From positions 1 through 14,975 of the forward strand of contig CANJOX010000031.1 in NCBI GenBank assembly GCA_947475795.1: a stretch of 14,975 nt of DNA. Direction: 5' to 3'. Shown in pieces: positions 1 through 7,882 of this stretch. The notes below the pieces were generated by a model. It did no database searches, was not told the origin of the DNA, and was given only the letters and a program-made list of their open reading frames with translations. Position numbers and translations under genes: made by a program. Each line of letters begins with the position of its first letter. The stretch's first letter is position 1. Source of the DNA: Gemmatimonadota bacterium (lineage in GTDB: Bacteria > Gemmatimonadota > Gemmatimonadetes > Gemmatimonadales > Gemmatimonadaceae).

Positions 1-1738
1 CGTCGCGCCAGCGCAGCGTGTCCACCGCCGCGCCGGTTGGCGCGATCGGCGCCGTTTCCAGTTGCGATCGTCCGCTGCGGTCGCTCGCCCACACCAGGCG
101 CCCGCCGTCCGGCGTGAACGACGGACTCGCAAACACGCCGCGGGCACCGGCCACCGCCAGCTGCAGCTCACCATTCGCACCCAGCACCACCACGCGCTGC
201 TCACCGGTGGCCAGCAGCTGCACCGCCGCGATGCGCTGTCCGTCGGGCGACCAGCGCGGCTCCGCCCACCGCTCCGTGCCCACGTCGGCGGTGATCGGCA
301 CGACACTCGCGCCGTCGGGACTCACCCGCACCAGCCGCGTGCGGTCGGCGTCGAGTTGCACCGCCACCACGGCGCCGTCCGCGCGCACATCGATCTGCGT
401 GAGCCGCGCGCCGGTCGTGAGCCGCACATCGTCCTCGCGCCGCCGGCCGCGTGAGCGATAGAGATCGGAGCGCACCACGTAGGGATCGCGACGATCGGCC
501 TGCGTGAACAGCACCGCACCGGTGCTATCGCCCGGCACCGGCACGTTCACATCGAGCCCGTTGCGCCGCGCGAGACGCGTGGGCGCCAAACGCGTGGGCG
601 CGAGACGCGTGGGCGCGAGACGCGTGGGCGCCAAACGCGTCGGCGCCACGCGACCAGCACCCCCGGCCGCCGCGAGGTACACGCCGGTCACCTCACGGCC
701 GTTGCTCGCGCTCCACATGATGGAGTCCGTGCCCACCCAACGCGGCGACGACGCATACCATCCGTCGGGGCTCACCACCGTCCACGCCGCATCCCCCGCC
801 ACGGAGAGGGCACCGGCGGCGCCTGCTGCCGCCACCGACCGACCGATGGAATCCCGCACCACACCGAACCGCGCATCGAACGACACGCCGAACGCGCGGC
901 GGCTCGTCCGGCTCAGCAAAAACGGCACCGGCGTGGCCGCCGTGAGTTCGACGTACCGCCGCATCCCGCCGGGACGCTGCGCCGCGGCGTCCTGCATCAG
1001 CAGCGACCCCCACGCATACGCGGTCTGCCCCAAGGGAAACTGTGACGTGGACAGGCTCCAGCGCGACGGCGTCGGCACCACCGCATCACGCACCGCGGCG
1101 TCACGCACCATCGCGTCGGTCACCATCGGAAACGCCGTGCTCACGTCACGCCCGCTCCCGGTGATCAGCGTTTCGTAATGCACCGCCAACCCTTCTTTCA
1201 CCCAGCTCGGCGTGAGCGCATTCGGAAAGAACAGCGGATTGCGCCCGAACAGCATCCGCCCCGCCCGCCACACCCCGCGCGCGCGGTCGAGATGAAAGAT
1301 GTGCGCCAGCTCGTGCGTGATCACCAACGGCAGCCACTCGTCGTGAAAGCGCAACTCACGCAACGCCACCGGCGGCACGGCGTAGATCACCACGCGGTTG
1401 GTGGGAAACACCTGCGCATAGCCGTTGCTCGCGTCCACGTTGTCGGCCACCAGCAGCTCCACCGGCCCGGCCGGCGGCTCCAGCTCGCGCGCTAACGCCG
1501 CATACGCCGCCTCGGCCAACACCGCCGCCCGCCGCGCCAGCGCCTCCTGCGCTGGCCGGAAGTGCACGCGCAGATGGGGCGTGGCGATGGTGCGCATCGC
1601 CCCGCGCGGATCCACCTGCGCCCGCGCCACGCGCGGCGACACCACGCTCGACACCACGCTCGACAGCGCGAGCAGCCATGACACCGACACGGCAGCCCAC
1701 GACGTCACGCGCCGCGACACGGCGGTCCCGATCACCAT
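1..1738 (-). CDS. Exported HEXXH metallopeptidase with beta-propeller-like C-terminal part (partial at window edge)
   Basis: The frame is open from an ATG at 1738 to the window edge, about 579 codons, and the C-terminus is missing. Residues 1-40 look like a Sec signal peptide with a likely cut after Ala-Arg-Ala. A zinc-binding HELAH motif sits at residues 142-146 and a downstream WVKEGLA motif puts a Glu at 182, the usual spacing of gluzincin (peptidase MA-like) ligands. After about residue 365 come five APTRL copies. The rest, roughly residues 430-579, holds SPDG/TPDG motifs (for example RWSPDGQRIA and FTPDGRRLVW) typical of TolB/PD40 beta-propeller blades. It is probably a periplasmic or surface protease whose propeller binds substrate or a partner; the substrate is unknown. 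Its ATG overlaps the stop of the amidase gene by one base (TGATG) and no good Shine-Dalgarno is seen, so it is probably translated by coupling. The peptidase-plus-propeller call is firm; the role is inferred. Confidence 0.85.
   Translation of the reverse strand, partial: MVIGTAVSRRVTSWAAVSVSWLLALSSVVSSVVSPRVARAQVDPRGAMRTIATPHLRVHFRPAQEALARRAAVLAEAAYAALARELEPPAGPVELLVADNVDASNGYAQVFPTNRVVIYAVPPVALRELRFHDEWLPLVITHELAHIFHLDRARGVWRAGRMLFGRNPLFFPNALTPSWVKEGLAVHYETLITGSGRDVSTAFPMVTDAMVRDAAVRDAVVPTPSRWSLSTSQFPLGQTAYAWGSLLMQDAAAQRPGGMRRYVELTAATPVPFLLSRTSRRAFGVSFDARFGVVRDSIGRSVAAAGAAGALSVAGDAAWTVVSPDGWYASSPRWVGTDSIMWSASNGREVTGVYLAAAGGAGRVAPTRLAPTRLAPTRLAPTRLAPTRLARRNGLDVNVPVPGDSTGAVLFTQADRRDPYVVRSDLYRSRGRRREDDVRLTTGARLTQIDVRADGAVVAVQLDADRTRLVRVSPDGASVVPITADVGTERWAEPRWSPDGQRIAAVQLLATGEQRVVVLGANGELQLAVAGARGVFASPSFTPDGGRLVWASDRSGRSQLETAPIAPTGAAVDTLRWRD
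576..650. repeat. Five 15-bp in-frame direct repeats encoding APTRL
   Basis: Five contiguous 15-bp units (576, 591, 606, 621, 636) share the plus-strand start CGCGTGGGCG. The middle units are identical or differ by two or three bases, and the last is the most diverged. On the coding (minus) strand each unit gives Ala-Pro-Thr-Arg-Leu, about residues 365-389 of the metallopeptidase. The stretch lies between the peptidase part and the propeller motifs, so it probably forms a basic, Pro-rich linker. Such near-identical units are prone to copy-number change by slippage, and any change would stay in frame. Confidence 0.9.
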
Positions 1739-3645
1739 CAGCGCCGCGCCAACTCGACGAAGTACCGCTCGAGCCCCACCACCAACGCTTCGGCATAGCG
1801 ACGCTGGAACGCGGGATCACGCATCGCCGCTTCCTGCTCGGGGATCATGAGAAACAGCCCCTCGGCCAGCACCGCCGGAAACCACGTGGGGCGCGCCACG
1901 GCGAGGTTTTGGTAGTGCACGCCGAGGTCGCGCAACCCGAACCGCTTCATGAGCTGGTCCTGCACCACGCGCGCCAGCGGTTCGCTGTGCTGATGATAGA
2001 ACAACGTGCTCGTGCCGTTCGCGGCAAAGGGGTTCACGCCGTCGGGGAGCGCATTCAGGTGGACCGACACGAACGCATGCGCATGCTCGCGCCGCGCCTG
2101 CACGCCGCGCTCGGTCAGCCCCACCGGGGCCAGCGACGTGCGCGTCATCACCACCTGCGCCCCGCGGGCGCGCAGCAGCTGCGCCAGGTACTCCCCCACG
2201 GGAAATACCGCGTCGCCTTCGTACAGGCCGGTGGGTCCCGTGGCGCCGGCCGGCGGGTGGCCGGGATCCACGGCGATGGTTAAGCCGCGCAGCGGATTGG
2301 CCACGTCGATGTACGGCGCGCGACGCACGCGCAGCACGAAGGCGCGACGGGACTCGTCCCACACCGACTGCCAGCCGTACACCGGCTGCGACAAGGTCAG
2401 CGTGACGCGCACGCGGTCGCTCGTGACCTGATCCCAGCTGATGCGGCGAATGAGCGTGTCGTTGCCGAAGATCGGCGAGATCTCGGGGTTGGCCTGCACG
2501 CCGTACAACGTGAGCACGAGCGTGCGCCCGTCGGGCTCGACCAGATGCGCCGGCCGGTCCCCCATCGAAATCGCCACGTCCACCCACTCGGCACTGGGCG
2601 TCACGCGGAAACCGCCGGTCACGCGCCGCGGCAGAGCCGTGCCCTCGGGGAGGAGCACGAGATCATCGCTGTCCACCCACACGTCGAGCGTGCGGTCGAG
2701 GCGCACGCGCGTGAATCCCTGCGCGCGGCCAACCACCTCGACCACCGTCTGGTTGAGCAGCATCCACTTGTAGGTGCCGTCGATGATCGTGCGGGCATTC
2801 ACCACCTGATCGGTATCGGCCCCGATCGTGCTCGTCGAGCGCAGTCGGGCCAGTGTCCGGGTCTCGATCGGCAACGCGCGCACCAGCGGGATGTTGAGCC
2901 GCACCGTATCGCGGCCGCGCACCGCGAGGAGGCGCGGCGCCCGCGAGCTGTCGGCCAGCAGACGCGCCGACAGCTCCGTGGCGAACACGGCCGCGGCATC
3001 CACGCCGTTGCCCGCGCCGCTGCCCGCGCCGTTGACGCCACTCACGAGTGGGCGCAGCACGCTGTCGCTCCCCTGCACCAGCACCGTCGCGTTCGACGGC
3101 GCGCGCACACTCACGCGCACGAACTCATCGGCGGGCGCCCACAGACCGCGCACCGGCTGCACCGAGCCGCTGTCCACCCGCAGCGGTCCGCTCGACAGCA
3201 ACGGGATGCGCACCGGCACGCGCACGCGGATCACGCGGCGCACCGTATCGGCCGCGCGCGCCACCATCACATCGTAGCGCAGCGCGGCGGCGGGGGGATT
3301 GGGCAACCACGCCAGGAAGGCGCCGTTCGGTGCCACCGGCACCTCGATGCCGTTGATCGTGAGCGACACGTCCCCCGACCCCACACTGCCCAGCACGAAA
3401 TTCGAGTCGCGGCTCGTCAGCAGCTGATTGTCGGCCGGATAGCGCACCCGGAGATCGATGGGCGCGCCGCGCACCGCCGGCACCGCCGGCAATCCCACGA
3501 CGAGTGCCGGGGGCGGCACCATCGGCGTCGACGGCGGCGTCCGTGGCCCGGCGGGCACGAGCGCGCGGGCGCAGGCGGTCAACAGGAGCACACCGCACCA
3601 GCCAAGCCGGCTCGGCCACGACACACCACGGGGAGGAATAGGCAT
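1738..3645 (-). CDS. Lipoprotein N-acetylmuramoyl-L-alanine amidase (Amidase_3 family)
   Basis: This zinc amidase should cut the bond between MurNAc and the L-Ala of the peptide stem in murein. The C-terminal part has the family signature in order: DPGHP (zinc His463), YEGD (zinc Glu476), SVHLNA (zinc His529) and LAEGLF (catalytic Glu595), counted from the start chosen here. Before it lie an Ig-like segment (about 75-145), an SH3-like segment (about 280-335) and an AMIN-like beta domain (about 345-445). The last resembles the murein-targeting part of AmiC enzymes. The ATG at 3645 is preferred over the ATG at 3735 because it puts a lipobox, LLTAC with Cys25, at the end of a normal-length signal peptide; the longer form would be 665 residues. 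Neither start has a well-placed Shine-Dalgarno. It is the first gene of a two-gene unit with the downstream metallopeptidase. Lipidation suggests a membrane-tethered periplasmic enzyme, whereas classical AmiA/B/C are soluble. Confidence 0.9.
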   Translation of the reverse strand: MPIPPRGVSWPSRLGWCGVLLLTACARALVPAGPRTPPSTPMVPPPALVVGLPAVPAVRGAPIDLRVRYPADNQLLTSRDSNFVLGSVGSGDVSLTINGIEVPVAPNGAFLAWLPNPPAAALRYDVMVARAADTVRRVIRVRVPVRIPLLSSGPLRVDSGSVQPVRGLWAPADEFVRVSVRAPSNATVLVQGSDSVLRPLVSGVNGAGSGAGNGVDAAAVFATELSARLLADSSRAPRLLAVRGRDTVRLNIPLVRALPIETRTLARLRSTSTIGADTDQVVNARTIIDGTYKWMLLNQTVVEVVGRAQGFTRVRLDRTLDVWVDSDDLVLLPEGTALPRRVTGGFRVTPSAEWVDVAISMGDRPAHLVEPDGRTLVLTLYGVQANPEISPIFGNDTLIRRISWDQVTSDRVRVTLTLSQPVYGWQSVWDESRRAFVLRVRRAPYIDVANPLRGLTIAVDPGHPPAGATGPTGLYEGDAVFPVGEYLAQLLRARGAQVVMTRTSLAPVGLTERGVQARREHAHAFVSVHLNALPDGVNPFAANGTSTLFYHQHSEPLARVVQDQLMKRFGLRDLGVHYQNLAVARPTWFPAVLAEGLFLMIPEQEAAMRDPAFQRRYAEALVVGLERYFVELARR

Positions 3646-3918
3646 ACCCTCGAAGCTGATCGGCGCGGACACGGCCGTCCAGCGGCGGGCCGCCGCCAGA
3701 CCGGGACATTTCCGTCGCGGCCACGGCACAGACATACCGGCGGAGAGGAATATCGCGTCATGATTTGCCCGATCGGTGAAACGGGAGCCATCTTATATGC
3801 GTCCGAACGATGAGTATCCGTGGGGGCGGGTCGACCCGGCTCGCCGCCACGATCGGTCGGAGGACTCGCCGGGTGTAACTCCCAGCGGTCACGTCCGTAC
3901 GGATAGCTGTCCCCCCCA
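3646..3918. promoter_or_regulatory. Divergent intergenic region between amidase and PP2C genes
   Basis: This 273-bp spacer separates two divergent genes and must hold both promoters. A short AT-rich island around 3790-3800 (TCTTATATGC) stands out in GC-rich sequence and could be a -10 element on either strand, but no convincing -35 lies at the right distance. A perfect 12-bp palindrome, CGGGTCGACCCG, occupies 3827-3838 and could be an operator. No small gene or RNA was recognised. Confidence 0.35.
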
Positions 3919-5151
3919 GTGCGCTCCGGCCTGCTCCATGACCTCGTGACCGATCCCGCCACTCACCCCGATCTTCTGCCCGGCGACCGCCGTGTGGTGG
4001 CGCGCGTCTTCGCGCTCACCGACGTCGGGCAGATCCGTGAGCACAACGAGGATGCGTTTGTGGTGGCCGACCTCGAGACGGGCACCCCCCTCGATTTCGG
4101 TGACGGATACCACGAGATCACCGCCGACCCGCACGGTCTGCTGTTCCTCGTCGCCGACGGAATGGGCGGCGCGGCGTCGGGTGAGTTGGCGAGCAGCATG
4201 GCCGGCACGCTGGTGCTGGACACCCTGCGTCGCGGCTGGCAGGCGTCACACCCCTCAGCCGCCGCGTTTGCCGAAGCGCTGCGCGATGCCACCGCGCTCG
4301 CGAACAGCCGGATCCATCAGTTTGCGCGCGAGAACCCGGAACACCGGGGCATGGGCACCACGGCCACCATTGTTGGATTGCTGGGCGACCGCCTCTTTTT
4401 GGCGCAGGTCGGCGACAGCCGCGCGTATCTGGTGCGCGACGGGCAGGTGCAGCAGCTCACCAAGGACCAGTCGCTGATGCAGCGCCTAGTGGACGCCGGT
4501 GAACTCACCGCCGAACAGGCCGAAGTCAGCGAGCGCCGCAACATCATCCTGCAGGCGCTGGGACCGGAAGCGCAGATCACCGTCGATCTCACGCATCAGC
4601 AGATCCGGCGCGGCGACACGCTGATCGTGTGCAGCGATGGCCTCTCGGGGCTCGTGCGCGCCCCGGAGCTGGTCGCGGTGGCGCGCGAGGAACGCGATGT
4701 GCGCGCCATGTGCACGCGCCTGGTGGGACGCGCCAACGCCCTTGGCGGGCACGACAACATCACCGTGATCGCCGCGCGCTTCGACGGCACGGCGCTTGAG
4801 CCCACCGTGAGCAGTGATACGTTCGGCTACAACACGCTGCCGCTGGCGGGCACGCTCAACGAAGACGTGCCCGCCACACCGCCGCCGGAGCAGCGCGCCA
4901 CGCTGAGGAGCGATCCGACCCCGCGCTTCGGCACGCCGGCGGTCTCGCGCGCCGTCCTGGCCGCCGAGTTCGCCGCCGCACAAGCCGCCGCTCAGGCCGC
5001 TGTGCCAACGCCGCTGGCCGCGCACGCCGTCCCCGCGCCCGTGGTGGACGCCCGACGCCGCGCCGCGCGTCCGCTCAACATGCTGCTCGCCGTCGTCGCC
5101 ATCGCCGCGGTGGTCTGGCTCGTCTACGACCTGCTGCCCGGCACGCGGTAA
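3919..5151 (+). CDS. Membrane-anchored PP2C-type serine/threonine phosphatase
   Basis: This is a PPM/PP2C metal-dependent phosphatase like bacterial Stp/PrpC, expected to remove phosphate from Ser/Thr of proteins phosphorylated by PknB-type kinases. Family motifs appear in order: GQIREHNEDAF (Arg40, Glu44, Asp45), LVADGMGG (metal-binding Asp80 and Gly81), MGTTAT (145-150), QVGDSRAY (163-170), LIVCSDGLSG (Asp240) and GGHDNIT (Asp279). The catalytic domain ends near residue 290. A Pro/Ala-rich linker follows, then a single hydrophobic segment (about 385-405) close to the C-terminus, so the phosphatase domain should face the cytoplasm from a tail anchor. The GTG at 3919 gives the longest frame but has no Shine-Dalgarno; GTG codons at 3946 or near 3994 are alternatives. 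No partner kinase is in the window, whereas PrpC-type phosphatases often sit beside one. It converges with the nagZ-like gene, 31 bp apart. Confidence 0.92.
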   Translation: MRSGLLHDLVTDPATHPDLLPGDRRVVARVFALTDVGQIREHNEDAFVVADLETGTPLDFGDGYHEITADPHGLLFLVADGMGGAASGELASSMAGTLVLDTLRRGWQASHPSAAAFAEALRDATALANSRIHQFARENPEHRGMGTTATIVGLLGDRLFLAQVGDSRAYLVRDGQVQQLTKDQSLMQRLVDAGELTAEQAEVSERRNIILQALGPEAQITVDLTHQQIRRGDTLIVCSDGLSGLVRAPELVAVAREERDVRAMCTRLVGRANALGGHDNITVIAARFDGTALEPTVSSDTFGYNTLPLAGTLNEDVPATPPPEQRATLRSDPTPRFGTPAVSRAVLAAEFAAAQAAAQAAVPTPLAAHAVPAPVVDARRRAARPLNMLLAVVAIAAVVWLVYDLLPGTR

Positions 5152-5182
5152 ACCGTCCGCCGCGCGCCGCCGGAAATACCCG

Positions 5183-6667
5183 TCAGGGCTTCCGGCTGCG
5201 CAGCAGGGCCCGCCCCGCAGCCTGCTGCATCACACGATCGCCGCCCCACGCCAGCACCGTCGGCGGCGTCAGGCCAAGCTGGGCCACCCAGCGCGGATCG
5301 CCCAATCCCACCAGCACCACACTACGCTGCAGCGCCTCTGCCTGGGCGATCAGGGTGTGCACGGCGTCGATGGTCGCGGGGAGCAGCGTCGTGCGCCCCT
5401 TCCCCGGCACGAAGTCGGCGAACAGCGCGATCACGAACGGACCGCCGCTGGCCGGCGTGGGGGCATCCACCAACCGCGCATCGTTCCCCGCCAGACGCAT
5501 CGCTTCGGCAATCCCCGTGCGCTCCACCGCGACGCCATCGGTGTGACCGTCGTCATCCACGATCGCCACCTCGGTGACCGCCCCCATGGGCGGGAGCGGA
5601 CCGTGCTCGATGCGGATGACCTTGTCGGCCAGCAGCGCGCCCCAGGCGGTATCGGCACCGCTCGGGCGACGCCAATCGTTGGGCGGCGACGCCCACTGCG
5701 CCCACTTGAGACGGCGACGTACCGACTGCTTCACGCGCTCGGGCTCGAGCGTGCCGTCATCATGCGCGCGCTCGAGCGCATCGAGCGTCTCCACGAGATC
5801 CCCCGGGCCCAGCAGCACATCGCAACCGCCGCGAACCGCCAGCACCGCGGCCTCCGCTACCGTCCGTCCATCGGTGACCGCGGCCCGCGTCATCAGGTCC
5901 GACACGATGAGGTTGTCGAACTTGAGCTGCTGCCGTAGCAGCCACTGCAGCATCTCGCGCGACAGCGTGGCCGGCAGCCGGCTGGAATCAAGCGTGGGAT
6001 AGGACACGTGGGCCGTCATGACGCTGGCCACGCCCCCGCTGATCGCCGCGCGGAACGGCTGCAGGTCCTGCTCCTTGAGCTGATCGGCGGGCGTCTCCAC
6101 CACCGGTAGCTCGAGCGCGGGGTCACGCAGCACGCGCCCGGTCCCCGGAAAATGCTTGGCACACGCCAGCACCCCTTCGGCCTGACACGCCTCGATCCAC
6201 GCCGTGACGAGTTGTGCCACCTTGCGCGCGTCGGTGCCCATCGCGCGCGTCCCGACCACGGGATTGTCGAGCAGCAGATCGAGATCGCACACGGGCGCGA
6301 GATTCCAGTTCACGCCCATCGTGCGCGCCTCGCGCGCCGTGAGCCGCGCCGCGCGCCGCAGCGCTTCGATATCGCCCAGCGCCGTGATCGCCGCCAGCGG
6401 CGGCAGCCCGGTCGCGCCGGCAAACTGCTGACCGGCCCCACGCTCCAGATCGGCCGCGATCAGCAGCGGCTGGCGCGACTTGAGCTGCAGCTCCTTGGCC
6501 AGCGCACGCACGCCGTCCTGTTCACCGCCCACGAGTTGAAAGCCACCCACGCCCAGCGCGAGGGCCTGCTCGATGAGCGGACGCGCATCCGCAAACCCAC
6601 CGGAGGGGCTCCAGCGGAGCACGGGGACGAGCAACTGCGCGAGATCACGACGGGACTGTTCGCTCAT
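5183..6667 (-). CDS. nagZ: GH3 family beta-N-acetylhexosaminidase, NagZ-like, with altered catalytic loop
   Basis: A 494-residue GH3 enzyme without a signal peptide, so cytoplasmic. NagZ removes GlcNAc from GlcNAc-anhydroMurNAc murein fragments, which fits its place behind murQ and anmK. Visible motifs are IAADLERG (70-77), VNWNLAPVCDLD (119-130), ACAKHFPGTG (168-177) and IVSDLMT (254-260), with Asp257 as the expected nucleophile. The GH3 barrel covers about residues 1-330. A second alpha/beta domain (about 345-494) makes it larger than the single-domain E. coli enzyme (about 340 residues). The oddity is the loop after KHFPG: NagZ enzymes normally carry Asp-Ser-His, whose His is the acid/base, but here the aligned residues are Asp182-Pro183-Ala184. 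The acid/base must come from elsewhere, or the activity has changed. It is the last gene of the operon, six bases behind anmK. Confidence 0.85.
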   Translation of the reverse strand: MSEQSRRDLAQLLVPVLRWSPSGGFADARPLIEQALALGVGGFQLVGGEQDGVRALAKELQLKSRQPLLIAADLERGAGQQFAGATGLPPLAAITALGDIEALRRAARLTAREARTMGVNWNLAPVCDLDLLLDNPVVGTRAMGTDARKVAQLVTAWIEACQAEGVLACAKHFPGTGRVLRDPALELPVVETPADQLKEQDLQPFRAAISGGVASVMTAHVSYPTLDSSRLPATLSREMLQWLLRQQLKFDNLIVSDLMTRAAVTDGRTVAEAAVLAVRGGCDVLLGPGDLVETLDALERAHDDGTLEPERVKQSVRRRLKWAQWASPPNDWRRPSGADTAWGALLADKVIRIEHGPLPPMGAVTEVAIVDDDGHTDGVAVERTGIAEAMRLAGNDARLVDAPTPASGGPFVIALFADFVPGKGRTTLLPATIDAVHTLIAQAEALQRSVVLVGLGDPRWVAQLGLTPPTVLAWGGDRVMQQAAGRALLRSRKP

Positions 6668-6673
6668 GAGCGA

Positions 6674-7882
6674 CTAACGGACGGCTGGGGTGAGCGAACC
6701 GAGGACACGCGGACCTCGCGCACCCGTGGCGCCGGGCACATTGCCGGCGCGGTTCGTCAGATGGAGATAGCCCAGCAGCGCGAACGCCACCGCTTCTTTT
6801 GCCTCGCCATCGAAGTACAACGTATCGAAGATACACACCCGCGTGCCGTTTTCGCGTGGGGGGGCGCCATCGCGGCCGTGCGGGGTGGCGAACGCGGCCT
6901 CGATCATGCGCACCAACGTCGGATTGTGCGCCCCACCACCTGACAGCACGATGTCCTGCACCGGCTGCGGCACAAACCGGAAGTACTGATCGGTGAGTGA
7001 GCGCGCGGTCAGCGCCGTCGCGGTCGCCACCACATCGGCCGGCTCGGCCCCGGCAGCCTCACTGTCAGCGATGAACCGCGCAATGAAGTCGCGCGAGTAC
7101 AGTTCGCGGCCGGTGCTCTTGGGCGGCTCGGCGGCGAAGTACGGATGCTGCAGCGCCTGCTGCACCACCGATTCGACGACGCGCCCGCTGGCGGCGATGA
7201 TCCCGTCGCGGTCGTAGGTGAGGCCACGATACAGCGCCCGCACGACGCCATCGATGAGCACCACGCCCGGGCCGGTATCGAACGCACGTACGGCCTGCAT
7301 CCCGCCCTGCGCGTGCGTGGACGCCGGCGGCACCACGGTCACGTTGCCGATCCCGCCCAGATTCTGCAGTGCACGCCAGTGCGTGTCATGCGCGAACAGC
7401 AGACAGTCCGCCATCGTCACGAGCGGCGCCCCCTGCCCGCCGGCGGCGACGTCGCGCGCACGGAAGTCGGACACCACATCGCAGCCGGTGCGCTCCGCAA
7501 TGCGCGAGGGATCACCCACCTGCCACGTGCTGTGGCCGGGCTCGTGCCAGAGCGTCTGGCCGTGCGACGCGATCGCGGCGACGTCCCGCGACACGAGGCC
7601 GGCACTGGCCATCGCCCCCAGCGCCGCCTCCGCCATCCAGTCGCCCACGTCCGCCTGCACGCGACAATAGTCGCGCGCCGTGCCCTGCTGCATCGCCTCC
7701 TCGAGCCGCGTGCGTTCGTCGTCCCGGTATTCGCGGTGCGTGTAGCCGAGCAGCTCACACACCGGACGACCGTGCGCGTCGTCGTAAAACCGTGCGGCGG
7801 CGGCGCTGATACCGTCCAGCGAGGTGCCCGACATCAGCCCGACGAGAATGTGCTCCGCGGTCGCGGCGCCACCGGTGCTCAC
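6674..7882 (-). CDS. anmK: Anhydro-N-acetylmuramic acid kinase
   Basis: AnmK uses ATP to open the 1,6-anhydro ring of anhMurNAc and yields MurNAc-6-phosphate, the substrate of MurQ encoded just upstream. Family motifs in the 402-residue product are GLMSGTSLDG (15-24, phosphate-binding), ASHGQT (105-110), FRARD (140-144), LGGIGN (175-180), FDTGPG (201-206, with the catalytic-base Asp) and LSGGGAHN (313-320). The E. coli enzyme is slightly shorter (369 residues). The GTG start at 7882 is chosen because it overlaps the murQ stop as GTGA and lies just before the first conserved motif. The upstream extension of this frame to 8200 is low-complexity antisense translation of murQ. The four-base overlap suggests translational coupling. 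Confidence 0.95.
   Translation of the reverse strand: MSTGGAATAEHILVGLMSGTSLDGISAAAARFYDDAHGRPVCELLGYTHREYRDDERTRLEEAMQQGTARDYCRVQADVGDWMAEAALGAMASAGLVSRDVAAIASHGQTLWHEPGHSTWQVGDPSRIAERTGCDVVSDFRARDVAAGGQGAPLVTMADCLLFAHDTHWRALQNLGGIGNVTVVPPASTHAQGGMQAVRAFDTGPGVVLIDGVVRALYRGLTYDRDGIIAASGRVVESVVQQALQHPYFAAEPPKSTGRELYSRDFIARFIADSEAAGAEPADVVATATALTARSLTDQYFRFVPQPVQDIVLSGGGAHNPTLVRMIEAAFATPHGRDGAPPRENGTRVCIFDTLYFDGEAKEAVAFALLGYLHLTNRAGNVPGATGARGPRVLGSLTPAVR

Noticed and set aside
504..1178. Plus-strand open frame (224 codons) with repeated RVGA units
   Set aside because: Antisense reading of the metallopeptidase; the repeat is the complement of the APTRL repeat.
2545..3813. Plus-strand open frame (422 codons)
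   Set aside because: His/Arg-rich antisense shadow of the amidase gene with no family motif.
5152..5182. Bidirectional terminator between the phosphatase and nagZ-like genes
   Set aside because: The 31-bp convergent spacer has no clear stem-loop and no T-run on either strand.
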